Source of the DNA: Paraburkholderia metrosideri
GTDB lineage: Bacteria > Pseudomonadota > Gammaproteobacteria > Burkholderiales > Burkholderiaceae
Assembly (NCBI RefSeq): GCF_904848625.1
Contig: NZ_CAJHCP010000003.1
Span: 1 to 64,000, forward strand
Length of the DNA: 64,000 bases
Direction: 5' to 3'
Positions 56,386 to 64,000 of the stretch are shown here, piece after piece; position 1 is the first letter of the stretch; each line of letters opens with the position of its first letter. The translations under genes and the position numbers were made by a program. Below the pieces are notes generated by a model. It did not search any database. It was not told the DNA's origin and worked only from the letters and a program-made list of their open reading frames with translations.

Positions 56386-57324
56386 ATGGACCCCAAAACG
56401 TCCGCGACTTCCCTGTTCCGCCAGACCGGCCCGAGCGTCGACTCCGTCGCGTTCCTCCCGGAACCCAGCCCCAGTCACGGTTTGCCGTTACCCGTGACGC
56501 CACCGCAAGACAGCCACGCCAGTCATCCCGAAGACGAGCACGCCGATCCGCATCGCTACCGCACGATCTGGCTGTCCGACATCCATCTCGGATCGAGCGG
56601 TTGCCAGGCGAACTATCTGCTCGATTTCCTGCGCCATAACGAGTCGGAATATCTGTACCTCGTCGGCGACATCATCGACGGCTGGCAGTTGAAAAAAGGC
56701 TGGTACTGGCCGCAGGCGCACAACGACGTCGTGCAGAAGGTGCTGCGTAAAGCACGTAAAGGCACTCAGGTGATCTACGTGCCGGGCAATCACGACGAAG
56801 CCGCGCGCCAGTTCTGCGACCTCGCGTTCGGCGACATCCACGTGCGTGGCGAAGCGTTTCACACGACGCTCGCCGGCAAGCGGCTGTGGATCGTGCACGG
56901 CGATCTGTTCGACGGCGTGATCCAGCACGCGAAGTGGCTCGCCTACCTCGGCGACACGCTCTACACGATGATCCTGGTCCTGAACCGCTGGTTCAACCGG
57001 ATCCGCAACCGGCTCGGTTTCCCGTACTGGTCGCTGTCGCAATACCTGAAGCATCAGGTGAAGAACGCGGTGAATTTCATCTCGTCGTTCGAAACCGTGA
57101 TGACCGACGAAGCGCGCCGCCGCGGCTGCGACGGCGTGGTCTGCGGGCATATCCATAAAGCCGAGATGCGCGATATCGACGGCGTGCTGTATTGCAACGA
57201 CGGCGATTGGGTCGAGAGTCTGTCGGCACTCGTCGAGACATACGAAGGCGAACTCAAAGTGATTTACTGGACCGTGATGCGCGCCCCGGAAGCCGGCGCT
57301 CAAAAGGCCCGGGCGACCGCGTAG
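56386..57324 (+). CDS. UDP-2,3-diacylglucosamine diphosphatase-like metallophosphoesterase (COG2908)
   Basis: A 312-residue calcineurin-type phosphoesterase. The five metal motifs are in order: WLSDIHLG, VGDIIDGW, GNHDEAAR, VHGDLFDG and CGHIHKAE. Proteins of this group are annotated as LpxH-like (cleavage of UDP-2,3-diacylglucosamine in lipid A synthesis), but this longer form with a disordered 60-residue N-terminus may act on another lipid-linked substrate. It is followed 32 bases later by a glycosyltransferase gene. Start ATG 56386. Confidence 0.83.
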   Translation: MDPKTSATSLFRQTGPSVDSVAFLPEPSPSHGLPLPVTPPQDSHASHPEDEHADPHRYRTIWLSDIHLGSSGCQANYLLDFLRHNESEYLYLVGDIIDGWQLKKGWYWPQAHNDVVQKVLRKARKGTQVIYVPGNHDEAARQFCDLAFGDIHVRGEAFHTTLAGKRLWIVHGDLFDGVIQHAKWLAYLGDTLYTMILVLNRWFNRIRNRLGFPYWSLSQYLKHQVKNAVNFISSFETVMTDEARRRGCDGVVCGHIHKAEMRDIDGVLYCNDGDWVESLSALVETYEGELKVIYWTVMRAPEAGAQKARATA

Positions 57325-57356
57325 TGCCTCTTACCACTTCAATTGGGCCGAAACCG

Positions 57357-58388
57357 ATGAAGATCATGATCGTCACCGACGCATGGGAACCGCAGGTCAA
57401 CGGCGTCGTGCGTACGCTGAAAAACACCACGCGCGAGCTGAGCGCGCTCGGTCACCGCGTCGAGTTGCTGACGCCGCTCGAATTCAAAACGATTCCGTGC
57501 CCGACCTATCCTGAGATTCGTCTGTCGCTGCTGCCGGGCCGCAAGCTGCGCGCGCGCATCGACGCGTTCGCGCCCGACGCGCTGCATATCGCCACCGAAG
57601 GCCCGCTCGGCATGGCCGCACGCGCTTATGCGATCCGTCATAAGTTGCCGTTCACCACCGCGTATCACACGCGCTTTCCGGAATATGTGCAGGCGCGCTT
57701 CGGCATGCCGCTGTCGGCGACGTACAAGTTTTTGCACTGGTTCCACAAGCCGTCACTGGCCGTGATGGCGCCTACGCCGGTCGTCAAACAGGACCTCGAA
57801 AAATTCGGCTTCACGAATGTGGTGCTGTGGACGCGCGGCGTCGACCTCGAGATTTTTCATCCGATGGACTCGAAGGTGCTCAACTCCGCGCGTCCGATCT
57901 TTTTGTACGTGGGACGCGTGGCGGTCGAGAAAAACGTCGAGGCGTTTCTGAAGCTCGATCTGCCGGGTTCGAAGTGGGTCGCGGGTGAAGGCCCGGCGCT
58001 CGCCGAACTGAAGTCGCGCTATCCGTCGGTCAACTATCTAGGCGTGCTGACCCAGGCCGAACTGGCGAAGGTGTACGCGGCCGCGGACGTCTTCGTGTTC
58101 CCGAGCCGTACCGATACGTTCGGACTCGTGCTGCTCGAAGCGCTCGCGTGCGGCACGCCGGTCGCAGCCTATCCGGTCACGGGCCCGATCGACGTGCTCG
58201 AAAACGGCGGTGCCGGCGCGATGAACGAAGATCTGCGCGAGGCCTGTCTCGAAGCACTGAAGATCGACCGCGAGCATGCGCGCGCGTGGGCGGAACGCTT
58301 CTCGTGGGCAGCGGCATCGGCGCAATTCGCTGCGCATCTGAAGCCGCTGCCGCATACCTCGTATCGCGAGGAAAGCGCCGCCGCGTGA
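57357..58388 (+). CDS. Family 4 glycosyltransferase (GT-B fold)
   Basis: A 343-residue GT-B glycosyltransferase. The N-terminal acceptor half starts MKIMIVTDAWEPQVNGVVRTL; the C-terminal nucleotide-sugar half contains FLYVGRVAVEKNVE and the EX7E-type FPSRTDTFGLVLLEALACGTPV. It resembles enzymes that glycosylate diacylglycerol or phosphatidylinositol; acceptor unknown. The context with a phosphoesterase and diacylglycerol kinase supports a lipid substrate. Start ATG 57357; the stop overlaps the next gene (TGATG). Confidence 0.86.
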   Translation: MKIMIVTDAWEPQVNGVVRTLKNTTRELSALGHRVELLTPLEFKTIPCPTYPEIRLSLLPGRKLRARIDAFAPDALHIATEGPLGMAARAYAIRHKLPFTTAYHTRFPEYVQARFGMPLSATYKFLHWFHKPSLAVMAPTPVVKQDLEKFGFTNVVLWTRGVDLEIFHPMDSKVLNSARPIFLYVGRVAVEKNVEAFLKLDLPGSKWVAGEGPALAELKSRYPSVNYLGVLTQAELAKVYAAADVFVFPSRTDTFGLVLLEALACGTPVAAYPVTGPIDVLENGGAGAMNEDLREACLEALKIDREHARAWAERFSWAAASAQFAAHLKPLPHTSYREESAAA

Positions 58389-59071
58389 TGCGGAGCGCGG
58401 AGCCGTCCATGCGAAGCAGCTCATCCACAGTGAGACGCGCCGTCCGTACCGACGGCGAGACCGCCAGCGTCGAGCCGTTCGACGATGTCAGCGAACTTGG
58501 CGCGCCCGCGCCCGCGCACGGTTTGAATGGCGTGAATGGCGTCAATAATGTGAGCGGGATCAGCGGCGCCGGCAGCGCTGATCCCGCGGACGAGGCCGGC
58601 GGCAACCCGCCCGGCCACGCTCCCGACACCCAGCACGAACCGCTCAGCCCCGACGATCCGCTCGCGCCGATGCCCTTCAATCCGTACAAGGGCAATCGCG
58701 GCCTCACCCGCGCGTGGCACGCGATGAAAAACTCGCTCGCCGGGTTTCAGGTGGCGATCCGCGAGGAGAGCGCGTTCCGCCAGGAACTCACGCTCGCCGC
58801 GATCCTGATTCCGTGCGGCGTGCTGGTGCCGGTCGATCCGGTGTCGCGCGTGCTGTTGCTCGGCTCGGTGCTGCTGGTGCTGATCGTCGAGTTGCTGAAT
58901 TCGAGCGTGGAAGCGGCGATCGACCGGATTTCGCTCGAACGCCACGAGTTGTCGCGCCGCGCCAAGGACCTTGGCAGTGCGGCGGTGATGGTGGCGCTCG
59001 GCATGTGTGTGATGACGTGGGGGCTGATCGTCGGGCCGCTGGTGGTCCGGTGGGTCGGCGCGTGGCTGTGA
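58388..59071 (+). CDS. dgkA: Diacylglycerol kinase with long N-terminal extension
   Basis: The last 120 residues are a standard DgkA: three helices and the catalytic ELLNSSVEAAIDRIS segment. It recycles diacylglycerol to phosphatidic acid. If translation starts at ATG 58388, overlapping the glycosyltransferase stop, the 227-residue protein carries about 100 extra residues of Gly/Ala/Asn/Pro-rich sequence with repeated NGVNGVNN-type units. A later ATG (MPFNPYKGNRG, at 58670) would give a normal-size enzyme, so the true start is open. Confidence 0.82.
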   Translation: MRSAEPSMRSSSSTVRRAVRTDGETASVEPFDDVSELGAPAPAHGLNGVNGVNNVSGISGAGSADPADEAGGNPPGHAPDTQHEPLSPDDPLAPMPFNPYKGNRGLTRAWHAMKNSLAGFQVAIREESAFRQELTLAAILIPCGVLVPVDPVSRVLLLGSVLLVLIVELLNSSVEAAIDRISLERHELSRRAKDLGSAAVMVALGMCVMTWGLIVGPLVVRWVGAWL

Positions 59072-59409
59072 GGATTGGCATGCGTGTGGCGACGACGATG
59101 TGAGCACATGCGACGCTCGAATCCCATGACGGGCGCCCCCTCACCGATTTACCGACCGGCCGGCGCAACGACACATCCAAGCGGTAAAAAAGAGCGAAGC
59201 ACCCGTGCAGAAAAGCCAAAAACCAATCTAAAAGTGTCCGCGGCACGGCTTTGCCTCGTCCGGATTTATTCGCCGCACGAAAACGCTGAGGATAAGAACG
59301 CACGGTTTATAATCGTCCGACAGACCTATATACCAACCGCGTCCGGGTGGATCACGCAGCAGCGGCATGCCGCCACGCGCACAGCCCGGCGTAACCAGGG
59401 CCGGACGAC
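59072..59409. other. Gene-free region upstream of the TetR gene
   Basis: No gene is supported in these 338 bases. A perfect -10 TATAAT sits at 59308-59313, about 100 bases before the TetR start, without a clear -35. No palindrome resembling the operators at 10.5 or 20.98 kb is present. Confidence 0.45.
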
Positions 59410-60135
59410 ATGGAAGCCAAACCTCCCCGCCGCACGCGCGAACGGATTCTCGAACTCTCGTTGAAGCTGTTCAACGAAATCGGCGAGCCGAACGTCACGA
59501 CGACGACCATCGCCGAGGAAATGGAAATCAGTCCAGGCAACCTGTACTACCACTTCCGCAACAAAGACGACATCATCAACAGCATCTTCAGCCAGTTCGA
59601 GCAGGAGATTGAAAAGCGTCTGCGTTTCCCCGACGACCATCGCGCGACCATCGACGAAATGTGGTCGTATCTGCAATACATGGTCGACTTCACCTGGCGT
59701 TACCGTTTCCTGTATCGCGACCTGAACGACCTGCTCGCGCGCAACCGCACGCTCGAAACGCACTTCAAGCAGATCATCAGCCACAAGGTGCGTTTTGCCG
59801 GGCAGTTCTGCGAGCAACTCATCGCCGACGGCGAAATGGTCGTCACGCCCGAAGAGATGCAGGTCATCGCGACCAACGTCGGCGTGATCGGCACTTACTG
59901 GCTGTCGTATCAGTTCGTGATGAATCCGCGCAAGTACAACGAGCAGGAAGCGATTCGCGCGGAGCTGCATCAGGTGAGCGTGCAGATCGTGTCGCTGATG
60001 GCGCCTTATCTGCGCGGCCGCTCGCGGCAGATTTTCGACGACCTCGTGTCCGGCAAGCTGCCCAAGCGCGAGTTTTACGACTATCTTCCGCCCAAGGAAG
60101 GCGCCGCGCCCCGCAACGAACCCAAGGACGTTTAA
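59410..60135 (+). CDS. TetR/AcrR family transcriptional regulator
   Basis: A 241-residue TetR repressor-type protein. The N-terminal helix-turn-helix spans about residues 15-60 (LSLKLFNEIGEPNVTTTTIAEEMEISPGNLYYHFRNKDDI). The C-terminal ligand-binding domain is aromatic-rich (FTWRYRFLYRDLNDLL). Ligand and targets are unknown. The next gene begins two bases after its stop, so the LOG gene is in the same operon. Start ATG 59410. Confidence 0.9.
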   Translation: MEAKPPRRTRERILELSLKLFNEIGEPNVTTTTIAEEMEISPGNLYYHFRNKDDIINSIFSQFEQEIEKRLRFPDDHRATIDEMWSYLQYMVDFTWRYRFLYRDLNDLLARNRTLETHFKQIISHKVRFAGQFCEQLIADGEMVVTPEEMQVIATNVGVIGTYWLSYQFVMNPRKYNEQEAIRAELHQVSVQIVSLMAPYLRGRSRQIFDDLVSGKLPKREFYDYLPPKEGAAPRNEPKDV

Positions 60136-60137
60136 GC

Positions 60138-60722
60138 ATGAAGGCGGTGTGTGTGTATTGCGGCTCCGCCAACGGAGCCAAACCTCTTTATACGGAAGCC
60201 GCGCGAGCCTTCGGCCGCGCGCTGGTCGAAGCCGATCTGGCGCTGGTCTACGGCGGCGGCAAGGTCGGCCTGATGGGCGTGATCGCCGACACGGTGATGG
60301 CCGAAGGCGGCCGCGCAATCGGCGTGATTCCCGAGCTGCTGGTCAACAAGGAAGTCGGCCATAACGGGCTGACCGAGTTGCACGTCGTGCCCGATATGCA
60401 TCATCGGAAAAAGATGATGGCGGACCTGTCCGACGCGTTTGTCGCGATGCCAGGCGGCGTGGGCACGCTCGAAGAGTTCTTCGAGGTCTTCACGTGGGCG
60501 CAACTCGGCTATCACCAGAAGCCGGTGGCGTTGCTGAACATCGACGGCTTCTACGATCCGTTGATCAACCTGCTCCAGCACACGGTCGACGAAGGCTTCA
60601 TGCGGCAGGCGTATTTCGACATCCTTCAGGTCGACGCAGACCCTGCTGCACTGATCGGCAAGCTGCAACGCTATGAGCCGCCTGTCGCCGACAAGTGGGC
60701 GATCAAACGCGACGCCGTTTGA
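60138..60722 (+). CDS. LOG family protein (cytokinin riboside 5'-monophosphate phosphoribohydrolase-like)
   Basis: A 194-residue Rossmann-like protein. YGGGKVGLMG (38-47) and the nucleotide-binding PGGVGTLEE (105-113) with Arg90/Lys91 define the LOG family, which hydrolyses N6-modified AMP or AMP to the base and ribose 5-phosphate. Whether it activates cytokinins or serves purine salvage is not readable. ATG at 60138, two bases after the TetR stop. Confidence 0.9.
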   Translation: MKAVCVYCGSANGAKPLYTEAARAFGRALVEADLALVYGGGKVGLMGVIADTVMAEGGRAIGVIPELLVNKEVGHNGLTELHVVPDMHHRKKMMADLSDAFVAMPGGVGTLEEFFEVFTWAQLGYHQKPVALLNIDGFYDPLINLLQHTVDEGFMRQAYFDILQVDADPAALIGKLQRYEPPVADKWAIKRDAV

Positions 60723-60920
60723 CCCGGCGTAACCCGCCCGGCGCGTGAGCGGCTCAGGCCTCGCGTGAGTCGATTGCGGCTCGTTTCTGTCGCACGCCGC
60801 GCGCCTTGGCCGCCCCCGCTTCCTGCATGCCGCGCGTGAGCGCGAGCGAGATCCGCTGCGCGATCCGCACAGTCAGCGCGGCCCGCACAGCCCGCATGCC
60901 CCCCAAACAATGAGGTTGCA

Positions 60921-61667
60921 ATGACGAAAGCCGTTCTGATCACAGGTGGAAGCCGCGGCATTGGCCGCGCGAGCGCGCGTCTACTCGGTGCGCAGGGCTG
61001 GTCCGTTGGGGTGAACTACGCGCAGAATCTCGCCGCTGCCGAGCAAACCGTCGCGGAAGTGGAGCGTGCCGGTGGCCGCGCGTTGCCCATTCCCGGCGAC
61101 GTCGCGAACGAAGCCGATGTGATCGCGATGTTCGACGCGGTTCAACAGAAGTTCGGCCGGCTCGATGCGCTCGTCAACAACGCGGGAATCGTCGCGCCGT
61201 CGAGCCAGCTCGCCGACATGGACCTCGCGCGGCTGAAGCGCGTGTTCGAGGTCAACGTGCTCGGCGCGTATCTTTGCGCGCGCGAAGCCGCGCGGCGCAT
61301 GTCGAAGGATCGTGGCGGCGCAGGTGGCGTGATCGTCAATGTGTCGTCGGCGGCGGCGCGGCTGGGTTCGCCGAACGAATATGTCGATTACGCCGGTTCG
61401 AAAGGCGCGATCGACACGATGACGCTCGGCCTCGCCAAGGAACTCGGCCCGCAGGGCGTGCGCGTGAATGCGGTGCGCCCTGGGCTGATCGATACGGAAA
61501 TTCATGCGAGCGGCGGCAAGCCCGATCGCGCCGCCCAGCTGGGCGCGTCCACGCCGCTGGGCCGGCCTGGCAGCGCAGATGAAGTGGCGCAATCGATTGT
61601 GTGGCTGCTCAGCGATGCGGCCTCGTATGTGACCGGCGCGATACTCGACGTTGCCGGCGGACGCTAG
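60921..61667 (+). CDS. SDR family oxidoreductase
   Basis: A 248-residue classical short-chain dehydrogenase. The cofactor motif ITGGSRGIGRAS, the NNAG motif (VNNAGIVA), the catalytic Ser in VNVSSAAA and YAGSK are in place, and the C-terminal GAILDVAGGR closes the fold. The charged pattern SRGIGRAS fits NADP(H). Substrate unknown. Start ATG 60921 with GAGG upstream; monocistronic. Confidence 0.9.
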   Translation: MTKAVLITGGSRGIGRASARLLGAQGWSVGVNYAQNLAAAEQTVAEVERAGGRALPIPGDVANEADVIAMFDAVQQKFGRLDALVNNAGIVAPSSQLADMDLARLKRVFEVNVLGAYLCAREAARRMSKDRGGAGGVIVNVSSAAARLGSPNEYVDYAGSKGAIDTMTLGLAKELGPQGVRVNAVRPGLIDTEIHASGGKPDRAAQLGASTPLGRPGSADEVAQSIVWLLSDAASYVTGAILDVAGGR

Positions 61668-61888
61668 GCATAGCGCCGCCCGCGCAACCCGCGGCTAGAC
61701 ACCGCGCGTTTCCCCTTCCCATCACGAGTTCCCATCTAATTGCCGAGAAGTGCGCGCACGCCGGACTGCCCTGCGGACACGGGCAATGTTCGATTGGAAA
61801 GCAGAGGGTTGTCCCGTTCCGGGTTCCCACGAACCTGCAGCCAGCGTAATGGCTGCGGAGATCTCTAGATGAGGAGCACCGGACGCCG

Positions 61889-62605
61889 CTAAAAAGACGA
61901 GCCGCGCTTGCTCAAAAACGCGATCTCCTCAGCGGTCGATGCACGCCCCAGCACGGCATTCCGATGCGGGAAACGTCCAAAGCGCTCGATGATCGCCGCG
62001 TGCCGCTCGGCGAACCGGTAGTACGACTTGCCGCCCGGCTCCGCTTCGAGCTGCTTGAACAGACGCAGCGATTCGCGCTGGCTGGCCGGCGTTTCGTCGT
62101 GTTCGAACGGCAGATAAGCGAACGCGCGATGATGCGCGCCAGGCAATAATCGATCGCCCCCGCTCGCAATCAGCCGTTGCGCGACTTCCAATGCTTTGTG
62201 ATCGGCGGCGAACGCACGCGGCGTATTGCGGTGACAGTTCCGCGAAAACTGATCCAGCACGATGATCAGCGCCAATGCGCCAAGTGGGGTTGCTTGCCAG
62301 CGGTCGGGCGTGGCGTCATTTGTGGCCGCGTTTGCCACCGTGTTTGCCGCCGCGCTCTCCACCGCGCCGTCCACCGCGCTTTCCACTCCATTCGCCGCGT
62401 CGATCAGCTCACCAAAGCGCTCACGCAACATCGCGTCGAACGCCTTGTCGCGCGCAAACCAGAGCTTGCGCTCCTGGCCGAAAGCCGGCGAACCCGGCTC
62501 ACCGAACCAGCAATCCAGAACCGCGCGGGCGTCCGGGGCGAGCGCGGCATAATCCGCCGACATCGCACCGCACGCTTCGCCCGGCTCCGGCTCCCGCTCA
62601 ACCAT
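61889..62605 (-). CDS. DUF924 family protein
   Basis: A 238-residue helical protein of the DUF924 family (TPR-like fold; unknown function). Family segments are VLDCWFGEPGSPAFGQERKLWF, LGALALIIVLDQFSRNCHRNTPRAF, AYLPFEHDET and RFGRFPHRNAVLGR. An unusual Ala/Val/Asn-rich insertion lies at about residues 72-97. Start uncertain: ATG 62605, overlapping the haemoglobin stop by eight bases, or ATG 62563 (MSADYAAL). Confidence 0.83.
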   Translation of the reverse strand: MVEREPEPGEACGAMSADYAALAPDARAVLDCWFGEPGSPAFGQERKLWFARDKAFDAMLRERFGELIDAANGVESAVDGAVESAAANTVANAATNDATPDRWQATPLGALALIIVLDQFSRNCHRNTPRAFAADHKALEVAQRLIASGGDRLLPGAHHRAFAYLPFEHDETPASQRESLRLFKQLEAEPGGKSYYRFAERHAAIIERFGRFPHRNAVLGRASTAEEIAFLSKRGSSF

Positions 62606-63011
62606 TGCGATTGCGCATCCAGTCAGCGGTCTCGAAAAACGACGCGAGCAAGCGCTCCCGCAGCGGGTCGTCCAGACCGATATCTTCCATCGCCCACGCC
62701 ATGCATCGGAGCCACTGATCCCGCTCGCTGGAAGCAATCGGAAACGGCATATGCCGCGCACGCAACCGTGGGTGACCAAACCGGCTGATGTAGTGATCCG
62801 GGCCGCCCATCCAGCCGCACAAAAACCAGAAGAACTTGTCGCGCGAACCGTCGAGCGACTCCGGATGCAACGCGCGAATACCGGCGAAATCCGCTTCGAG
62901 ATCCATCAGGTCATAAAACCGGTCGACCAGTTCGCGCACGCGCGCCTCGCCGCCTACCAGATCGAAGGCCGACGGCTTGGCCGTGGTCACTTCGTCGTTC
63001 AAATCGCTCAT
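62598..63011 (-). CDS. Group II truncated haemoglobin
   Basis: A 137-residue trHbO-type globin. Proximal haem ligand His87 (RARHMPFPI), B10 Tyr33 (FYDLMD) and G8 Trp100 (ERDQWLRCM) are the group II hallmarks. These proteins bind oxygen or NO and are thought to act in redox protection. It overlaps the DUF924 gene by eight bases, so the two are probably co-translated. Start ATG 63011. Confidence 0.92.
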   Translation of the reverse strand: MSDLNDEVTTAKPSAFDLVGGEARVRELVDRFYDLMDLEADFAGIRALHPESLDGSRDKFFWFLCGWMGGPDHYISRFGHPRLRARHMPFPIASSERDQWLRCMAWAMEDIGLDDPLRERLLASFFETADWMRNRNG

Positions 63012-63122
63012 AACCTGCCCATCAAACCAAAAACAACCTTAAAAACAACCAGAAAGAAAAGCTGCGCAAATTCAGCGTGCAACCCGGCGCACAGCCCGGC
63101 GCACAACCCTTCACTCAAGCCG

Positions 63123-64000
63123 TCACGCGTCCCGCAGCGACTGCAGCGCGGGCCGTGCCAGCACATGCCGCAAGCTCAGCCAGCCGCCCACGCCCGCGCA
63201 GGCGACACCGGCCGCAATGCCGGCAGGCAGCAGCCACGGATCGAAGCTGAGAGAAAACTCGAACACGCGAGTCGCCAGGATCCAGCCGATAATCTGCGCG
63301 CCCACCGCCGCCATCAACCCGGCCAGCGCACCGACCGCGACAAACTCGGCAACCTGCACTGCTCGCACCTGCTTGTGCGACGCGCCCAGCGCGCGCAGCA
63401 GCGCGGATTCTCGCATACGCTCGTCACGCGTGCCGGCAAGCGCCGCGTACAACACCAGCACGCCCGCCGCGAGCGTGAACGCGAACAGAAACTGCACCGC
63501 GCCGATTACCTGCTGCAACACGCGCTGGATCTGCGCGAGGATCGGACCTGTGTCGATCGCGGTGAGATTCGGATAGGCGGCGATCAGGCCGTCAATGGTC
63601 GACTGTTTTTCCGGCGGCAGATGGAAACTCGTGATGAACGTCGCCGGAAAATCCTGCAACGCGGCAGGCGGCATCAGCACGAAGAAGTTCACCCTGAACG
63701 AGCCCCAGTCGAGCTTGCGCACGCTCGTCACCGGCGCGTCGATCTGCAAACCGGTCACATCGAAACGCAGTGTGTCGCCTGGCTTCACGTTGAGCAGCTT
63801 GGCGAGCCCCTGCTCGATCGAGATCTGCGGCGTCTTCGTGTCGCCGTACCAGTTGCCGGCGGCGATCCGGTTGTCGTCGGGCAATTCCGTCGTGTACGAC
63901 AGATTGAATTCCCGGTCCACCAGACGCTTCGCGTCGTCGCCCTTGAACGAATCCGGATTGACCGGCTTGCCGTTGATTGACGTCAGCCGCCCGCGCACCA
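63123..64000 (-). CDS. ABC transporter permease (YbbP/FtsX-like), C-terminal part
   Basis: Open from the window edge, so the N-terminus lies beyond 64000. The visible 292 residues contain an extracytoplasmic domain (KPGDTLRFDVTGLQIDAPVTSV) followed by a FtsX-type bundle: VLQQVIGAVQFLFAFTLAAGVLVLYAALAGTRDERMRESALLRALGASHKQV, then two more helices. This matches the C-terminal half of YbbP-type permeases (COG3127), which work with a YbbA-type ATPase, possibly in lipoprotein or hydrophobe export. The ATPase gene would be expected upstream, outside the window. Confidence 0.85.
   Translation of the reverse strand, partial: VRGRLTSINGKPVNPDSFKGDDAKRLVDREFNLSYTTELPDDNRIAAGNWYGDTKTPQISIEQGLAKLLNVKPGDTLRFDVTGLQIDAPVTSVRKLDWGSFRVNFFVLMPPAALQDFPATFITSFHLPPEKQSTIDGLIAAYPNLTAIDTGPILAQIQRVLQQVIGAVQFLFAFTLAAGVLVLYAALAGTRDERMRESALLRALGASHKQVRAVQVAEFVAVGALAGLMAAVGAQIIGWILATRVFEFSLSFDPWLLPAGIAAGVACAGVGGWLSLRHVLARPALQSLRDA

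Overview
The window is a gene-dense, GC-rich stretch of a Burkholderiaceae primary chromosome, most likely Paraburkholderia or Burkholderia. The evidence is the complete 14-gene nuo operon downstream of secG and tRNA-Leu(GAG), the rpsO-pnp-qor-tpiA order, the leuA/pssA/psd/ilvCNB run, and several families largely confined to Burkholderiales (DUF2863, DUF2818, DUF3619, DUF3106). No rRNA, phage, insertion sequence or CRISPR array was seen. The species call is inference from gene content.

Region by region: 0-9.7 kb holds an AI-2E transporter, a DUF2863 protein, a LuxR-type regulator with a degenerate receiver, a CbiM-like permease, a secreted BspC-like protein, a zinc carboxypeptidase, YaaA, a PIN protein and a methionine aminotransferase. 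9.8-20.9 kb is an acyl-CoA catabolic island of two converging operons. The plus arm has hydroxyacyl-CoA dehydrogenase, enoyl-CoA hydratase, histidine phosphatase, an APH-type kinase, an ACAD11-type dehydrogenase and a GST. The minus arm has DUF1178, two acyl-CoA dehydrogenases and two MaoC hydratases. The arms meet at a terminator near 17.08 kb, and each starts behind a palindrome with a similar core. 21.1-22.1 kb is a small two-gene insert that looks like a HicAB-type toxin-antitoxin unit with its own operator-like palindrome.

22.3-38.3 kb is NUDIX, DUF2818 and the nuo operon (complex I), all on the minus strand. 38.4-44.2 kb carries tRNA-Leu, secG, tpiA, a quinone oxidoreductase, pnp and rpsO. 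44.2-53.6 kb holds an orphan LivK-like binding protein, a BamE-like lipoprotein, leuA, the phosphatidylethanolamine genes pssA and psd, and the branched-chain amino acid genes ilvC, ilvN and ilvB. 53.9-56.3 kb is a plus-strand module of an ECF-like sigma factor, DUF3619, DUF3106 and an RDD protein. 56.4-64 kb holds envelope and lipid genes (LpxH-like phosphoesterase, glycosyltransferase, DgkA), a TetR regulator, a LOG-family protein, an SDR enzyme, DUF924, a truncated haemoglobin and the C-terminal part of an ABC permease cut by the window edge.

The most interesting parts are the kinase/ACAD11-like pair (candidate 4-hydroxyacyl-CoA catabolism), the probable heteromeric dehydrogenase and hydratase pairs facing it, the HicAB-like unit, and the sigma-factor/membrane-protein module. 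Start codons were often moved inward from the longest open frame on the basis of ribosome-binding sites and family length; these choices are stated entry by entry.
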